A DNA stretch of 64,000 bases from Blastomyces gilchristii SLH14081. Taxonomy: Eukaryota; Ascomycota; Eurotiomycetes; Onygenales; Ajellomycetaceae. The notes under the pieces were generated by a model. The model worked only from the letters and a program-made list of their open reading frames with translations, was not told the origin of the DNA and made no database searches. Shown here piece by piece: positions 44,311 through 56,300 of the stretch. The stretch's first letter is position 1. Every line of letters begins with the position of its first letter. The stretch is from the NCBI RefSeq assembly GCF_000003855.2, contig NW_003101682.1, forward strand, positions 249,178-313,177. The letters are read 5' to 3'. Both the position numbers and the translations under genes were made by a program.

Positions 44311-45143
44311 CAGCGCACCAGCTTACGCAGCGTGCGTGCAGCTAAGCCACAGAGCAGCTAAGTTAATAATTCTAACTTAGCTATTTAACTTGGCTACTTC
44401 AAGATTGAGGCAAATCCATCGATAATCGTTAGTAATATGCATGATGTGTCTTCGGAATATTAATAATAAAAAGCATGTACAGTAAGTAAGTAGGTTTCTA
44501 AAAGAAACTTTATCTCAGAGTTAAATTTAGTTGTTAAAACGGGGGTGGGGGGTGGGAGTATACTTTTTTTTTACATGCGCGCGCCAGAGGGTTGTGGGAT
44601 GTTGCGGTATGGTATGAAGGAGGAATAACAAATAATAATGGAAAATAGAAAATAGCTAGCAAGTCCAATCACCAAAAAGAAGAACAAGAATAAGAAAAAG
44701 AAAAAGAAAAGAAAACACAAAAATACGGGGAAATCGATTCCGTGGAAAGTAGTCGTTGGAACCTGAGAGAATGGCAATGTGCTAACACTACTGTACTCCG
44801 TAACTAACTACTCCGTAGTTGAGAACATATCATATATTTTATATTTATTATTCACAACGGAATTTAGCTTCTGGCGTCTATTGGGTTCTTTTTTTTCTTT
44901 CTTGGGTCCAGGTTCCCGCAACCCGCACCACACGGATAACAGATCATCACTCACGGCTACTCTGTCGGAGTGTGGCGATTGGACGGAAGAGAGAGCCGAC
45001 TCAGAATCAGAGAGTAGAGAGAGAGAACAAAGAAGAAAAGAAATAAGAGGAGTGAATAGCATCTTTCTCTGTACAAGTAGTGACCTGAACACTGAACACT
45101 GCATCACTGAATAAGCAGTTGTTCTTCTGTTCTTCTTTCTCCT

Positions 45144-45150
45144 GCACACA

Positions 45151-45185
<35 letters not shown>
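45144..45185. repeat. CA then GA dinucleotide repeats
   Basis: About twelve CA units pass directly into about nine GA units. Confidence 0.95.
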
Positions 45186-45453
45186 GAGAGAAACAGCAGG
45201 GAGACAAGCACTATTCGTGGAGAGAAATATATAATAAATAACCTGTAGATTGGAGAATTAAAGCCAAAAGCAGCCTAGATCAGACTACGGTGGGGGGTGT
45301 TGTACGCCGCGTATTTTCCTCTCCTCGCCCGGCCGCGTGGCAGAAGTGGGTTTGGAGATCGGCCGGGGCTGGGGAGGGAGTTCATCATTCGATCGTCATT
45401 ATTATTGGGCAGTAGAATCCCCGGGTAACATGCAGTGAGATGATCATGCTCCC

Positions 45454-45497
<44 letters not shown>

Positions 45498-46147
45498 ACT
45501 AGAAACAAACAAACAAATCCATTGAGGGAATATGTGTATGTAGTCAGTCAATGATAAATACTAGACACTAGGTTATAGTTATAGAGTAACTAGAGTAGTT
45601 AGTTGAAGAAGAGAAGTATTTATGTATTTTTTACAAAAATATACAAATTAGTTTATTCACTGGTAGATAAACAATAATAATAGCATGTATGTATGTAATG
45701 TATGCAAGACGGATTAGGTAGTGTACAGTACATGTACATACATACATACATACAGGCTGCCCAATAATGTCTTGTCGTCAACTGCATTCTGGTCGCTGGG
45801 ACACAGTCTATCTCGATCCATGGCGCGAGTCAGCCCGCAACCCGCAACCCGCAGCTCCGGGGATGCTTGGGTGTGCACAGGTACTGTACAGGCTCAGTAC
45901 ATACTTTGGAGACAGCCATGGTTTGGGCGAAGTTGTCTAGGTAGATATAGGAAGTAAACAAATAAACTACACGCAGACACAGAGACAAGACACAGACAGA
46001 GAGAGAAGAGAGACAGACACTAAAGAGTGGTGGGATTAACGAAGGATAAACGAGGATGTTAAAAATAAAAAGCCGATGTAGTAGCAAGCCACGGCCAACT
46101 AGTATCGGTGCTAGCCTTAGCCCATTCTTGCCATCCCATCCTAGAAA

Positions 46148-46240
46148 CCCTAACCCACCCCAATAATTAGCCCAATTAACCCCCCCCCCCCCTAACCCCC
46201 CCATATTAACAAATCCCCCCCCCCTAACAACACCCTAACG
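46148..46240. repeat. C-rich tract with telomere-like CCCTAA units
   Basis: Four CCCTAA hexamers occur within about 93 bases, separated by long C runs (one of 14 C ending at 46192). An inverted TTAGGG lies at 46323-46328. Confidence 0.6.
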
Positions 46241-47296
46241 ACCACGCCAGACAACCCCCAACCACTCCCAACCAGCCCCAAACAGGCTCTAAAGAGGCCC
46301 CAAACAGGTCCCGAACTGGTCCTTAGGGTTATAACTGGCTGCAACTGGCTCCAACTGCCTTGGACCCCGTTCTGCCGCCACGTGCCAGCTCGGTTCTGTC
46401 TTCTTCAGCAAGAGCCTGAAGGGAATCGAGTTGTTGTATCTGTGTTGTGTGTGTCTGTCCGACCTGTCTGACTACCCTGACTACATGACTGTCTTTTCTT
46501 CTCCCTCTCTCTTTATCTCTCTCTCTGTCTATCTGTCTGTCTGTCTGTCTGATGCATCTTCTCTCAATCTCTCCTCCTTCGTGGTTGCTATCTTCTCCCC
46601 GGGCAACTGAGTAACTAACCAAGCAAGCCAGGGCTGGGTGAGTTACCCCAGCTATTCTTCTCCATCGCCCGTTCTGTGTCTGTCCTCCCCTCCCCACTTC
46701 GTCGTCTTCTTCTTCTTCTCTCCTCTGTTGCACACTTCTTCTCCAACTCCTCTATTCTACTGTTCTTCTACTCTCCTACTCTCCTACTCTCCTATTCTCC
46801 CATTCTCCCATTCTCCCATTCTCCCCTCCTCTCCTCTCCTCTCCACTCCTCTCCTCTCCTCCAGCTGTGCACTCTGTAGAATAATATCCCATCTCAATCC
46901 CCTGATTCTCGCGCTGGTTCTTCTGTTCTGAGTCTCTTCCGAATCTCCTCCCCTCGTGCTTCTCTCTTCGTTGGCTTGCTTGGCCCTGCCAGCCCTTCCA
47001 GCTCGGCAACCTATCAGCCCTCCTCCTCCTTTCCTCCTCTTCTCCTCGTCCTTTCATCCTCTTCCTCCTCGACAATCTTCCCCCCCTAACGAAATCAAAT
47101 TGCTTCTTCAACATTCTCGATATCAATCTTACTCAACCTGGACAGGACAGGACAGCCATAAACCCGAAACCCCTCCCTCTCGTCCCCAAGAGCCAGCCAG
47201 GTCAACCTTGTCGCCCATCCCAATCCTCCTCTCCTCCAGTCCCTCCTCCTGCGGCGCTTTGGAAAAACACACCAACCTCATCTCTCGCTCCGGAAG

Positions 47297-48476
47297 ATGG
47301 ACGTCTCGGTTGCGCGTCGTCCATGGGAGGAACCAAGGGCCGGCCAGCAGACTCCCCAGGCCGCTGCCGCCTCTGGTGGTGCTGGTGGTAGTAGCAATGC
47401 TGCTGGTGCTGGTGTTCAGCAGGTCCAGAAACTGCCTTCTATCTCTACCCTTACCGCCAGTATGTCTCTCGGCAATCTTGCCAATGGTGTTGTTGCCCCC
47501 GCAGAAAAATCGCCCGCGCAGGCCTCCATGAACACCGTCGAGCGGGACTCCGGCAATTGGTCCATGCCCCAGAGTGCCCGTATGTTGTTTTTGATTTTTT
47601 TTGTTCCCTTTTTATACAACTTGTCTATTTTTATTATATTGAAATATATGAATATACATGTGCATATATATGTGTGTTATATCTGTGTATATGTATACTA
47701 ATCCATTGCTCATCTAGGCTCCTCCACCTACTCAAACACTACCAATGGCACCAATGGCACCAACGGCACCAATGGCTATGCGCAATATACCTACATGACT
47801 TCCTCTCAACACTCTCCAAAACATCCCCAGTCACAACGGCAGTCCTCAAAAGATCAACAACCACAGACTCCCTCCTCTGCTACGCCATCCTCCCAACAAC
47901 AGTCCCCCACCTACTCCATGCACCAGCCAAACGCTATGCTCCCTTCTATAAACCAAAACTTTGACAGCGCCGTCCAACGACCCCCTGCTGAGTTCCCCGA
48001 GTCCCGCCGCAGCAGCATTGATAGTCGAATGAACCAGGGCATCGGCTCCTTGGCCATAAACCAAGCCTCGCCATACCACAGCACCAATGCCTCTCAGTCG
48101 TCTATTGTCTCGGGCCTCCAGCGCGACCGTGGCATATCCGGGGAATATTCAAGCGTAGCAAGCCAACGCGGGCCCCGCTACAGCGGTGAACAACGCCATC
48201 CACTCTCCCACTGGGCCCCACACGGGTCAACAACCGCTTCTTTTCCTGTGCGGGAGGACTTGCCCCCCGCCCATTTCACATCCTCACGCAGAGATATTTA
48301 CAATGCAGAATCGCCCACTGCAGGCCAGGCCTATGCTTTTCCTGACCCCGACGTCGCCCGGTCATCCGATAAAGAAAGCGCCCGTGGCCAACCCTCGTCC
48401 CAGTTAGCACCACGGAGTCTCTGGCCAGCAGTGTGTTTACGACAGATTCCAGACTGCCACATGGCCAACAAGGTTG

Positions 48477-48522
<46 letters not shown>

Positions 48523-49337
48523 TTTAATTTTAATTTTTTTTTTTTTTATATCTCTTCTTCTCTTCTTTTTTCTCTTTTATATATATATATATATGTATGT
48601 ATGGGCACATTCAGTACTAACTTACTGTTGTGCTAGAACTGCCACAAAATGTCCATCACCATTCCCTACAGCAGAAGCAGGTTAGAGAGTTAATGGGCGA
48701 TCCGGAGTCACCCAACGGCGCGACCCCGTACAGTAGAACCCCGGAATTGCGCGTCACGCACAAGCTGGCAGAGCGCAAAAGACGTAGTGAAATGAAAGAC
48801 TGCTTTGAACTTTTACGTTCACGGCTGCCATCAAACCAGAGCAGCAAGTCCAGTAAATGGGAAACTCTAACTCGAGGTAAAAGCCAACCCTAACGTAACG
48901 GCCCCTCAACTAAAAATACGAAATATCAAGCCGATTTTACAAAGGAATACCAGTGCTAACGGATACCAGCAATCGAATACATCGGCCAGCTCGAGAAAAC
49001 AATTCAACAAAGCCGTCACGAATCCGTCACCCTGAAAGCCGAGGTCGCGGAACTCCGCCAACAGCTCAATGAGCAGCTACAACGCCAATCAACCACAAAT
49101 GGCCATCACCCCCAGCCTACCTATGACCGCGCACCACCACAGCAAACAAACGGTACACATCCACACTCCCATCCACAGCCTCAGATGTATAGTAACGGCC
49201 ACGGGAGCCCCTATTCTTCTCCCGGTGCTGTGCAGCCCCCACTCCCCTCCATGGACCCAGCGAGAACTCTCCCGCCGCTGATGAACGGCTCCCTGGCACC
49301 AATGCAAGGTGTACAGTATACCGAGGGCCGGCGATGA
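47297..49337 (+). CDS. bHLH transcription factor, 4 exons, with an apparent one-base frameshift in exon 2
   Basis: Exons 47297-47579, 47718-48472, 48637-48876 and 48970-49337. The bHLH domain spans exons 3 and 4: [17 protein letters not shown] is a basic region with the His-Glu-Arg set for E-box binding, then LRSRLP, a loop and [17 protein letters not shown] as helix 2, followed by a leucine-zipper-like segment ([18 protein letters not shown]). The N-terminal half is Ser/Gln/Asn-rich with TNG repeats. Exon lengths sum to 1646, not a multiple of three: exon 2 is read as ARGQPSSQ in one frame, then [15 protein letters not shown] in the next, with the switch near 48373-48410. Without the switch, translation stops before the bHLH. 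The frameshift is either real, a sequence error, or an unrecognised intron. About 548 residues if repaired. Confidence 0.75.
48483..48517. repeat. Poly-T tract inside an intron, 35 nt
   Basis: 35 T near the donor of intron 2 of the bHLH gene, followed by further T-rich sequence and an AT run. Confidence 0.95.
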
Positions 49338-50645
49338 GGGTGTTTTACGATTATTATCACTGCTACTACTACCTATTATTATTATTATTTTGTTTGACTA
49401 CCTGGACTGTAATACTGTTTTCGTATCTAATTCCCGTCCGCTACTTTTGATCCGGGGAAGGTTGGACAGCATCGCTTCAGGACCGCTTTCGATCTATACC
49501 ACTGCAACGACTCCTATATTTTTAAGCGCCTGCCTGAGTTTGACTGAATGTTTCCTTTTCTTTTCTTTTCTTTTCTTTTGCCCCTCTCCAGGACGATTCA
49601 CCTATCTATATTAACGCCATTCTTTATTTCACCCCAATCGACCGGCTTGTTTTACGTCGTCTAACGGACAGAACCAAAAGTAACACTCGACCATCGCTTT
49701 AAATGTCGACATCGGCGCTGCCATTCCCCATGACGCACATGAATGATATACATCGGCCCCACAACAAAAACGCTTCAACTCGAAACCGCGTTAACTAGCT
49801 ACTATGGGGGAGATGGTTTAGGATTTTTCCTTACCTGGATGCATGCACATCGATTTCCATCCCTACCTGTCAACTCGCCAACCTTACTGACCGACTTACT
49901 TGCGACATCGACAACACCTTCCACCTGCCCGCTAGCCTACTGTCACCACCGTGTAAATCTAATAGCAGCGAAGCCCCATGGTATATTCCGCGCTATGGCA
50001 TGACACGCTGTAACGTAGCGTGGTGTTTTTTGTCTTACCATGTCATACCCTGTTTATGTCACCCGTCCTGCACGATGGGCGTCAATTACAAAAAGAAAGA
50101 AAAAAAAAAATCACCGCCAACCAAGCGGATAGTCCCGACTTGAATAAAAATAAACGAACACTGGATGAGGCTGCCAACATCATCAGGGGCAAAATGTCAG
50201 ATGGGCTGATACGACGTGATACGACGCGATACTATGCGATTGCGATGCGATGGACCGGTGTTCTATGCACGTTAGGTGGAACGTTGATAGACTGGTGCCT
50301 TTAACGAGAAGAGCCCTGTCCAGGGGAATGACACAGATATTATATGCGCACCCACTGGTTTAAACAAAAATACGCCACACGATCTTCCTCTCTGACTGGC
50401 TGTCTGGCTTATATTTATTTCTGCTAGCGTGGGGAGTTGCTTTTTGATATCCGTTTCTTATTTCCCGTGGTTCCTTTCTCTCGTTTTTGTTCATGTCAAT
50501 TTTCATGGTTTTTTTCCCCTTTCATTTCAATTTCGATATCATCTCTTTTTTTTTCTCTCTTTCTTTTGATGGAAATATGCGGACACGGGAAGGAAAGGGA
50601 GGCAAAAAAACCGTCTTTGGGTCTTGGATTCGGAGTTTTTTTCTT

Positions 50646-50647
<2 letters not shown>

Positions 50648-50695
<48 letters not shown>
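50648..50695. repeat. Poly-T homopolymer, 48 nt
   Basis: The longest homopolymer in the window. Confidence 0.97.
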
Positions 50696-50696
<1 letters not shown>

Positions 50697-53020
50697 GGTT
50701 CACCTCCCTCTCTTTTCATTTCCTTTTCTGGGCTTGATTTAATTTACACTTCCTGATCTGATACCGATTCCCTTGATGACCTGTCTCTTAGTCTCTGCTG
50801 CTGTCCTTTTCCTTACACTTTTTGTCTTATTCATTTCCTCATTTTCTGGCCCATTTTACAGTGCTCCCTGGCTGGTTCTTTTTTCTTTTGTTTCTCTCAC
50901 CCTATACTCCACAGACTTGTCCACTCTTCTTGGTTTCCGTTCCTTTTTTTCTCTCTGTACTTTTCTTATCTCTCTATTCTTTACTCTACTCTTCTCAAAA
51001 TCCATCTTCACCTCTCAAGGCCATTACTATACCCCAATCAACGTGCCCGCTCATATCTATTGACTTCTTCTTCTTCTTTTTGGGCTCTACTTACATACTA
51101 TGATGTCTGATTTTATTTATTTTTCCTTCTTTTTTAATTGATATTCAACTTTACATTTCCTTTTTTTCTAATGATTCAATTCTCTTCAATTATTTATCCA
51201 TTATTTTATTTATATATCTATCCTCTTTTAGCTTTTCTCTACGACTCACTCCACAGAACGCAGAATTCTTTGAAAAGGGGGAGAAAAAAAAAATATATAT
51301 ATATATACATTATGTCATGTCATTTTATATCACTCAACTCTTTAAATCCACATATTGCTTTGCCCACAGGCTCACAGTGATGGTCCACTGCGCATGCAAC
51401 CGAGTCAAACGAGTGAAAATCATGAAATTGTGAAATATGCACAATCGAAGCCGGTACTTCGTGTGTAGGGGATGGAATAGTGAAAGGGATTCATTTCCTA
51501 ACGGCGAACTATATACATTTATATTTTTCCCTTTTCTTTATAAGATGCAGACTGTTGTTATTGCCTCATGATTATTATCTTGCAACGGTTACGTTTCCAC
51601 TGTATCATACCATGCTGCCATAGATATTGGGATATCGTTTTTTAAGCGCCCGCCCAGCATGACTAATTTCCCGTTGCCGCCCAATCAAGCCTGCGAGGAC
51701 GATCCCGATCGCGTGATTGGCCAACGCCTTCAACCAACAACCTCAACGTGACTGCTCCGCTCCGTAGTTAATAAATGTAACTTGCCTACGTTGTGAGGAA
51801 AAACGAGTTAGAAGCAGGATAGGATAGGATGCTGTTCATCAAAGGTTGTTGCCCCAGACCACAGAGTCTCACGTGCGTTAACTAGTTAGTTACTAGGTAT
51901 AGTTACAACCCATCAACGCCCGCCCCAAGAACCTTTCGTTTGTCCCTAACCGCCGCCAGAAAGCCACAACAATCCACAACAATCCACGCGCCCAACACTG
52001 TGGATTTTTAAACCACTCGATTATTTAGCCAACCAACTCTTGCATTTATGTTGAATCACCCTCCCTCCCTCCCTCCCTCCAACTGTTTCCTCCACTGTTC
52101 TTCATGCAGAGTTGGCCTAGAGCTACATGTAAGTCCCATGATTTACATGTCTGTTATTCGGGGGTTCTCTTTTCGTAGCGCCGGGCCAGAAAACGAGTTC
52201 AACTACCAGATGCCATTTGCTCCTCCATCCCGGCGCTATATCCACTGCATGCCATATCAGATCAGACCAGACCAGACCAGACCAGAGAAGTGGGAATCTC
52301 ACTTCCCCTTTGATGCTTTAGGAAAAATCCACGGTTGGAGCTGGAGTTGTTCGGGGGAGCGAAAGGCTGCCGGTTTCTCTCTATAAATTGTGTCCGTTCT
52401 CATCTCCACCTGTTGTGGAAATTGGCATATTGAGCGGAGCGCCGCCGTTCGTGGGCGCCAAAGGAGAGGGTAGTAGTAGTGTAACTACTACTGTCTATCC
52501 CCACCTATCGCTCTTGTTACTGACTGACCGACTGACATTTGGATCTATTCTTGTATCAGCATCCGCTTGGCTGCTGGCTGCTGGCTGCTGAGAGAGAGAG
52601 AGAGAGAGAGATGAGGAGAAGTTTTGAATTTACTCTTCATTGATCAATTTCCCTCTCTTATTGGTGTTGCTTGTGAGATGTGTAACTAACTACTATTGCT
52701 TGCTTGCTTTCTCTCTTTCTCTCTCTCTTTCTTCTGACAACTTCCTTTCTCCTTTTTCCTTTCTCTTCTCCTTCTCTCTCTCTCTATTTCTCTTGTCACT
52801 TGTTACTCTCACATAAACACTACACTCTCATTTTTTAGATTATATTATCTTATTCTGTTGAATGCATGCTTCTTCTGTTGTTTTGATCACATCAAATATT
52901 AAATGAATATTCCATTCTTTTGTGCTATGTGAATAGCCTATTTCATTGATATTGTCATTCAATAGATGTTCGTCTTTCATTTCACTGGCAACAAGACAAC
53001 AACTCATTTATCATAAACAC

Positions 53021-53044
53021 TGACAGTGACAGTGACAGTGACAG
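53021..53044. repeat. 6-bp tandem repeat TGACAG, 4 copies
   Basis: Four head-to-tail copies in the leader region upstream of the membrane-protein gene. Confidence 0.9.
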
Positions 53045-53303
53045 TTATTTTCATTGTTTGTTATTGTTCTCCTCATTCTGTCCTTGTGAGGAGTTTCTAA
53101 TATTGGAAAAAATTCCCTATAATGTCAGCTTTATGATCCAATACTCTTGTTGCATTTGCTACAAATATCTCTGTTGATATATATGATGGTAAGCATTTCC
53201 TACCTTGACTACTTTCATCGGAAAAGAATATGCATGCATAGAGGTACTGACTTCAACATGCCCTGTTTTAGCCCATCGTTTTGTCGTTTATGATATAGCC
53301 GAG

Positions 53304-56300
53304 ATGGGAAATAATAACGCTCAATACGGGGTGCCGCCGTTGGCCGCTTCACATCTCCGTGCACAGAATATACCTATATTCCCATTGTCTTCGCCTATTA
53401 ACGAAGAAATATACACCCCCTTCGAATCGCCCGGAAGCTCACAATTGGCAGCCCCGGACAAAGACAACCCCTTTGCCTCGTCTGAGGACTATTTGACCCA
53501 CGGGAAAACACATTCTGAAACCGACAATGCAACGCAATTCGATAGCCAAATGGAGGATAAACAGAAACTTCTTGGCGAGTCCTCTCAAGCTCCCCGCCCT
53601 AGCCGTTGGGATTCAATTAAACGCGGACGGACTATTATGAAGCGGAACCCCAAAGAGGCCACAACAAACAAGAAGACGCGTCCCGGACTCAACCTCGTCA
53701 CGAACTTCGCCAATGATACGCCCAAGTATAGAAGAGACGCAGTGTCGAAACGTCGACAGTCGGCTGGCAGGGGGTTTATCGACCTGAATGATCTACGGTT
53801 ACTCTCGAAGGGGACGGAAACTACGAGACCAGTACAGGCACAGGGGAACAGGCTGTTGCCGGAGCGGAGAATATCGTCAGCAAAGGGGTATGAGGAAATC
53901 AAAGACAATGTCGGAGAGGCCACACAGGGCCCACAGGCCAGTAACCATGTTAAAAAGATGAAGAAATCTCCTCTGGATGCGTTGCGGGCCGGTTCTCCTA
54001 GCAAATCACAGGATCTATCCCCTTCCGATCGCCCGATTATGATTGGGCTAAGGGTTCCGTACAATAACGCGGGAGGCCAGGGGAAGACCAAACGGCTCGG
54101 AGATGATAGCAGCACGCCGATTAAAAGCAACATTGGCAGCCCAAATAGCCAGAAAAGCACAAATTCTACACCTATTACTCCAACCATCATCATCACGCCT
54201 GCCAGGGAAGATAATCCTTGGGACAGCTTCAGTAGCGGAAGCCCCGAAGCGCGGCGTGCACGACCCGCTTCGAGCATCTATTCTCAACCTACGCCACGGG
54301 CGAAAGACGGTCGTCCACCATCTATCATTCCACCTGTCCCGGCGATTCCTGCGTCCCATTCTTTCACCAAGACTGAGGCTAGTGATGTATTTGTCGACCA
54401 AGGTTCGACGACGACGACGCCCGCGCGAAGAAATCGCGCGTTCTCTATTGGGACTGTGATCGAGGATGACTCGCCTGTATGTAGACGAACGGCGCGTCCA
54501 CGATCCATGTCAGATGAAAGCAGACTGCATGCGGGAATAGCCAGCAGATATAGCATCGACACCATCGCTACAAGGCCTCGATCGCAGGGATGGTGGAACC
54601 TGTTACTTTCTCCGCTCCTTTCTCGCTCAAACACCATGGCGAGCAAAATGAGTTTTAGGTCGCCCCAAGATGAAACACCGCCGGTTGTTCCCGCGTTTCC
54701 GTTTGCTGTGTCCCAGTCACTACAGGTTGACAGTAATCGGGACGGAGAGAAACGTGTGGTGGAGGAAGTTTCTTTCTTTTCACCAGATACCCCTTACAGC
54801 GCGGAGGAGAAAGAGAGCCTTTGGGCATCTGCCGCGGGCACGGTCGGCAAACCGCGTGTCGAACGTGAAGGATCCGCTTCTGAATGGGATGATGATGACG
54901 CTGATGATTGTTCACAGCCATCTTCACGCCAATCAAGGGATAAAGCTTCCCACATTTCCACGGTTTCCGCCCAGACTATTCCTTTCATGATCTCGAACCC
55001 TACTTCTACTAGCTATACACAGGAACATTTTCACCAGAGCGTACATGACTACTCTACCAATAAACAAAGTCCTCTACACTTACCATCTACGAGTCCACGC
55101 ACTGGGTATTCTAGAAACTACATCGCAGCTTTCCCACCGGTGCCTGGCGAGAACGTTCAGGTTGAGAATCAAAATCCAAACAACCCGTTTTTCCAACGAT
55201 TTGTCGATAGCCTGAGGAGCGGAGTAGAGCCTAGGGAGCGGTCGAATTCTGATTCAACCGTGATCGAGGACGAGCCAGATATTTCCCCTAACGTTCGTCA
55301 AGCTACGGTTACTCCGTTGCTCAGAGCTGCGGCAATAGGGCCTTTCCAAGCTGGGCCGACGGCGCCTCTACCACCGATCCCTCGACGTGTATCTTCCTCA
55401 CCAAACCCTTTTGACAGCTCCCCGAGTTTAAGCGTGGGAAACTCAAGCATCCAACCTCCTCCTTACTCTCCGCCTAAGAAAATCACGAAGCTTAGGCGAT
55501 ATAGGGCTATCTTACCTTCAGATTTGCACCCGCAACCCCAATCGCCAGGACCGTTATCCCCGGAGACGCAGGCACAAATGACGTCAAGAGGTGGTGGAAT
55601 ACTATTATCTGGCATTCAGCAACCCCAGCCCCCTGCAGCAACGTATAGTGCCAGAAACGAACCCCTTCCACGAGGAGTTCTACCGCCCCGTCTGCCGAAC
55701 AACCCTGTCCGCCTGTCGGACGTCGAAAGACCGGTGGATGTACGAGCAAATAGCGAATCTAGGCGTCGGAGATTAGAGCGAGAAGATCGAATGGCTAGGA
55801 AAGTTGGAGGGCTGTGGCGCGGGAGGGGCTGTTTGAACAACAGAGGATGTTTTGGTAGATCCGGTCGGGAAGGCAGAAAGAGACGCCGGTGGTACATGTG
55901 TATTGCAGCTATTTTGATCGCCATTATCATTGTCAGTGTTGTACTCGCGGTTACGCTCACGAAAAAGAGTGATGACACCCCCGAATCGCGCTGGCTGAAC
56001 CTGACCGGCTACCCGCCCATGCCAACCGGGGTTTCAACCATTTGCGGGCCCGAATGCAGCGGTCGCGAACTCAGGGTGTATACGCCCGCCACCATGTGGA
56101 GTTGCGCATTACCCAAAGAAAACCAGGATGCCAATAAGCCGTTCGACCCGGACCAACCGAACTTCAGGATCCAGATAAATTTCCGGAACGGCACCTTTGC
56201 TCACAGCACAGTCCCTTCCAATCAGGCGGCTCGAAAGAGGTCGGTCTTCACAATTTTGAGCAAGTCGGGCGCCTCCCCCAAATCTCTCGATAGTCGTCAA

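Larger units (their letters stand above)
42994..47296. other. 4.3 kb gene-free region rich in simple repeats
   Basis: No recognised coding sequence. Contents: AT runs at 43039-43060 and about 43262-43277, TACGGAGTA copies at 43470-43478, 44794-44802 and 44809-44817, a purine tract 44018-44110, a 7-bp tandem repeat (GGCTGGC) at about 44244-44268, overlapping TAACTAGTTA copies at 44293-44310, CA/GA repeats 45144-45185, a CT run about 45459-45483, and a C-rich tract with telomere-like CCCTAA units at 46148-46240. From about 46450 to 47296 the plus strand is pyrimidine-rich and is probably the promoter and leader of the bHLH gene. Confidence 0.55.
49338..53303. other. 4 kb gene-free region, T-rich, and leader of the large membrane-protein gene
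   Basis: No recognised coding sequence; Phe-rich frames are poly-T artefacts. Contents: 48 T at 50648-50695, TAACTAGTTA at 51879-51888, CCCT/CCTC units at about 52059-52080, AGACC units at about 52262-52286, a GA run near 52591-52611, TGACAG units at 53021-53044, and a probable 5' leader intron at 53189-53269 (GTAAGC to TTTTAG) just before the start codon. Confidence 0.5.

Noticed and set aside
48373..48410. A short GT-AG intron to explain the bHLH frame change
   Set aside because: The only local pair is about 24 nt, well below the shortest intron in the window (48 nt), and the longer alternative removes coding-like sequence.
47297..49337. The bHLH gene as SREBP, given Ofd1 nearby
   Set aside because: SREBPs have a Tyr in the basic region where this protein has Arg (AERKRR), and no membrane segments follow. 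Proximity to Ofd1 (4.3 kb) looks coincidental.
50437..51380. Phe/Leu-rich plus-strand frames
   Set aside because: They arise from poly-T and pyrimidine-rich DNA and show no start context or domain.
53205..53303. N-terminal extension of the large membrane protein from 53205
   Set aside because: The first codon there is TTG, not ATG, and the stretch overlaps a GTAAGC...TTTTAG segment that looks like a leader intron.
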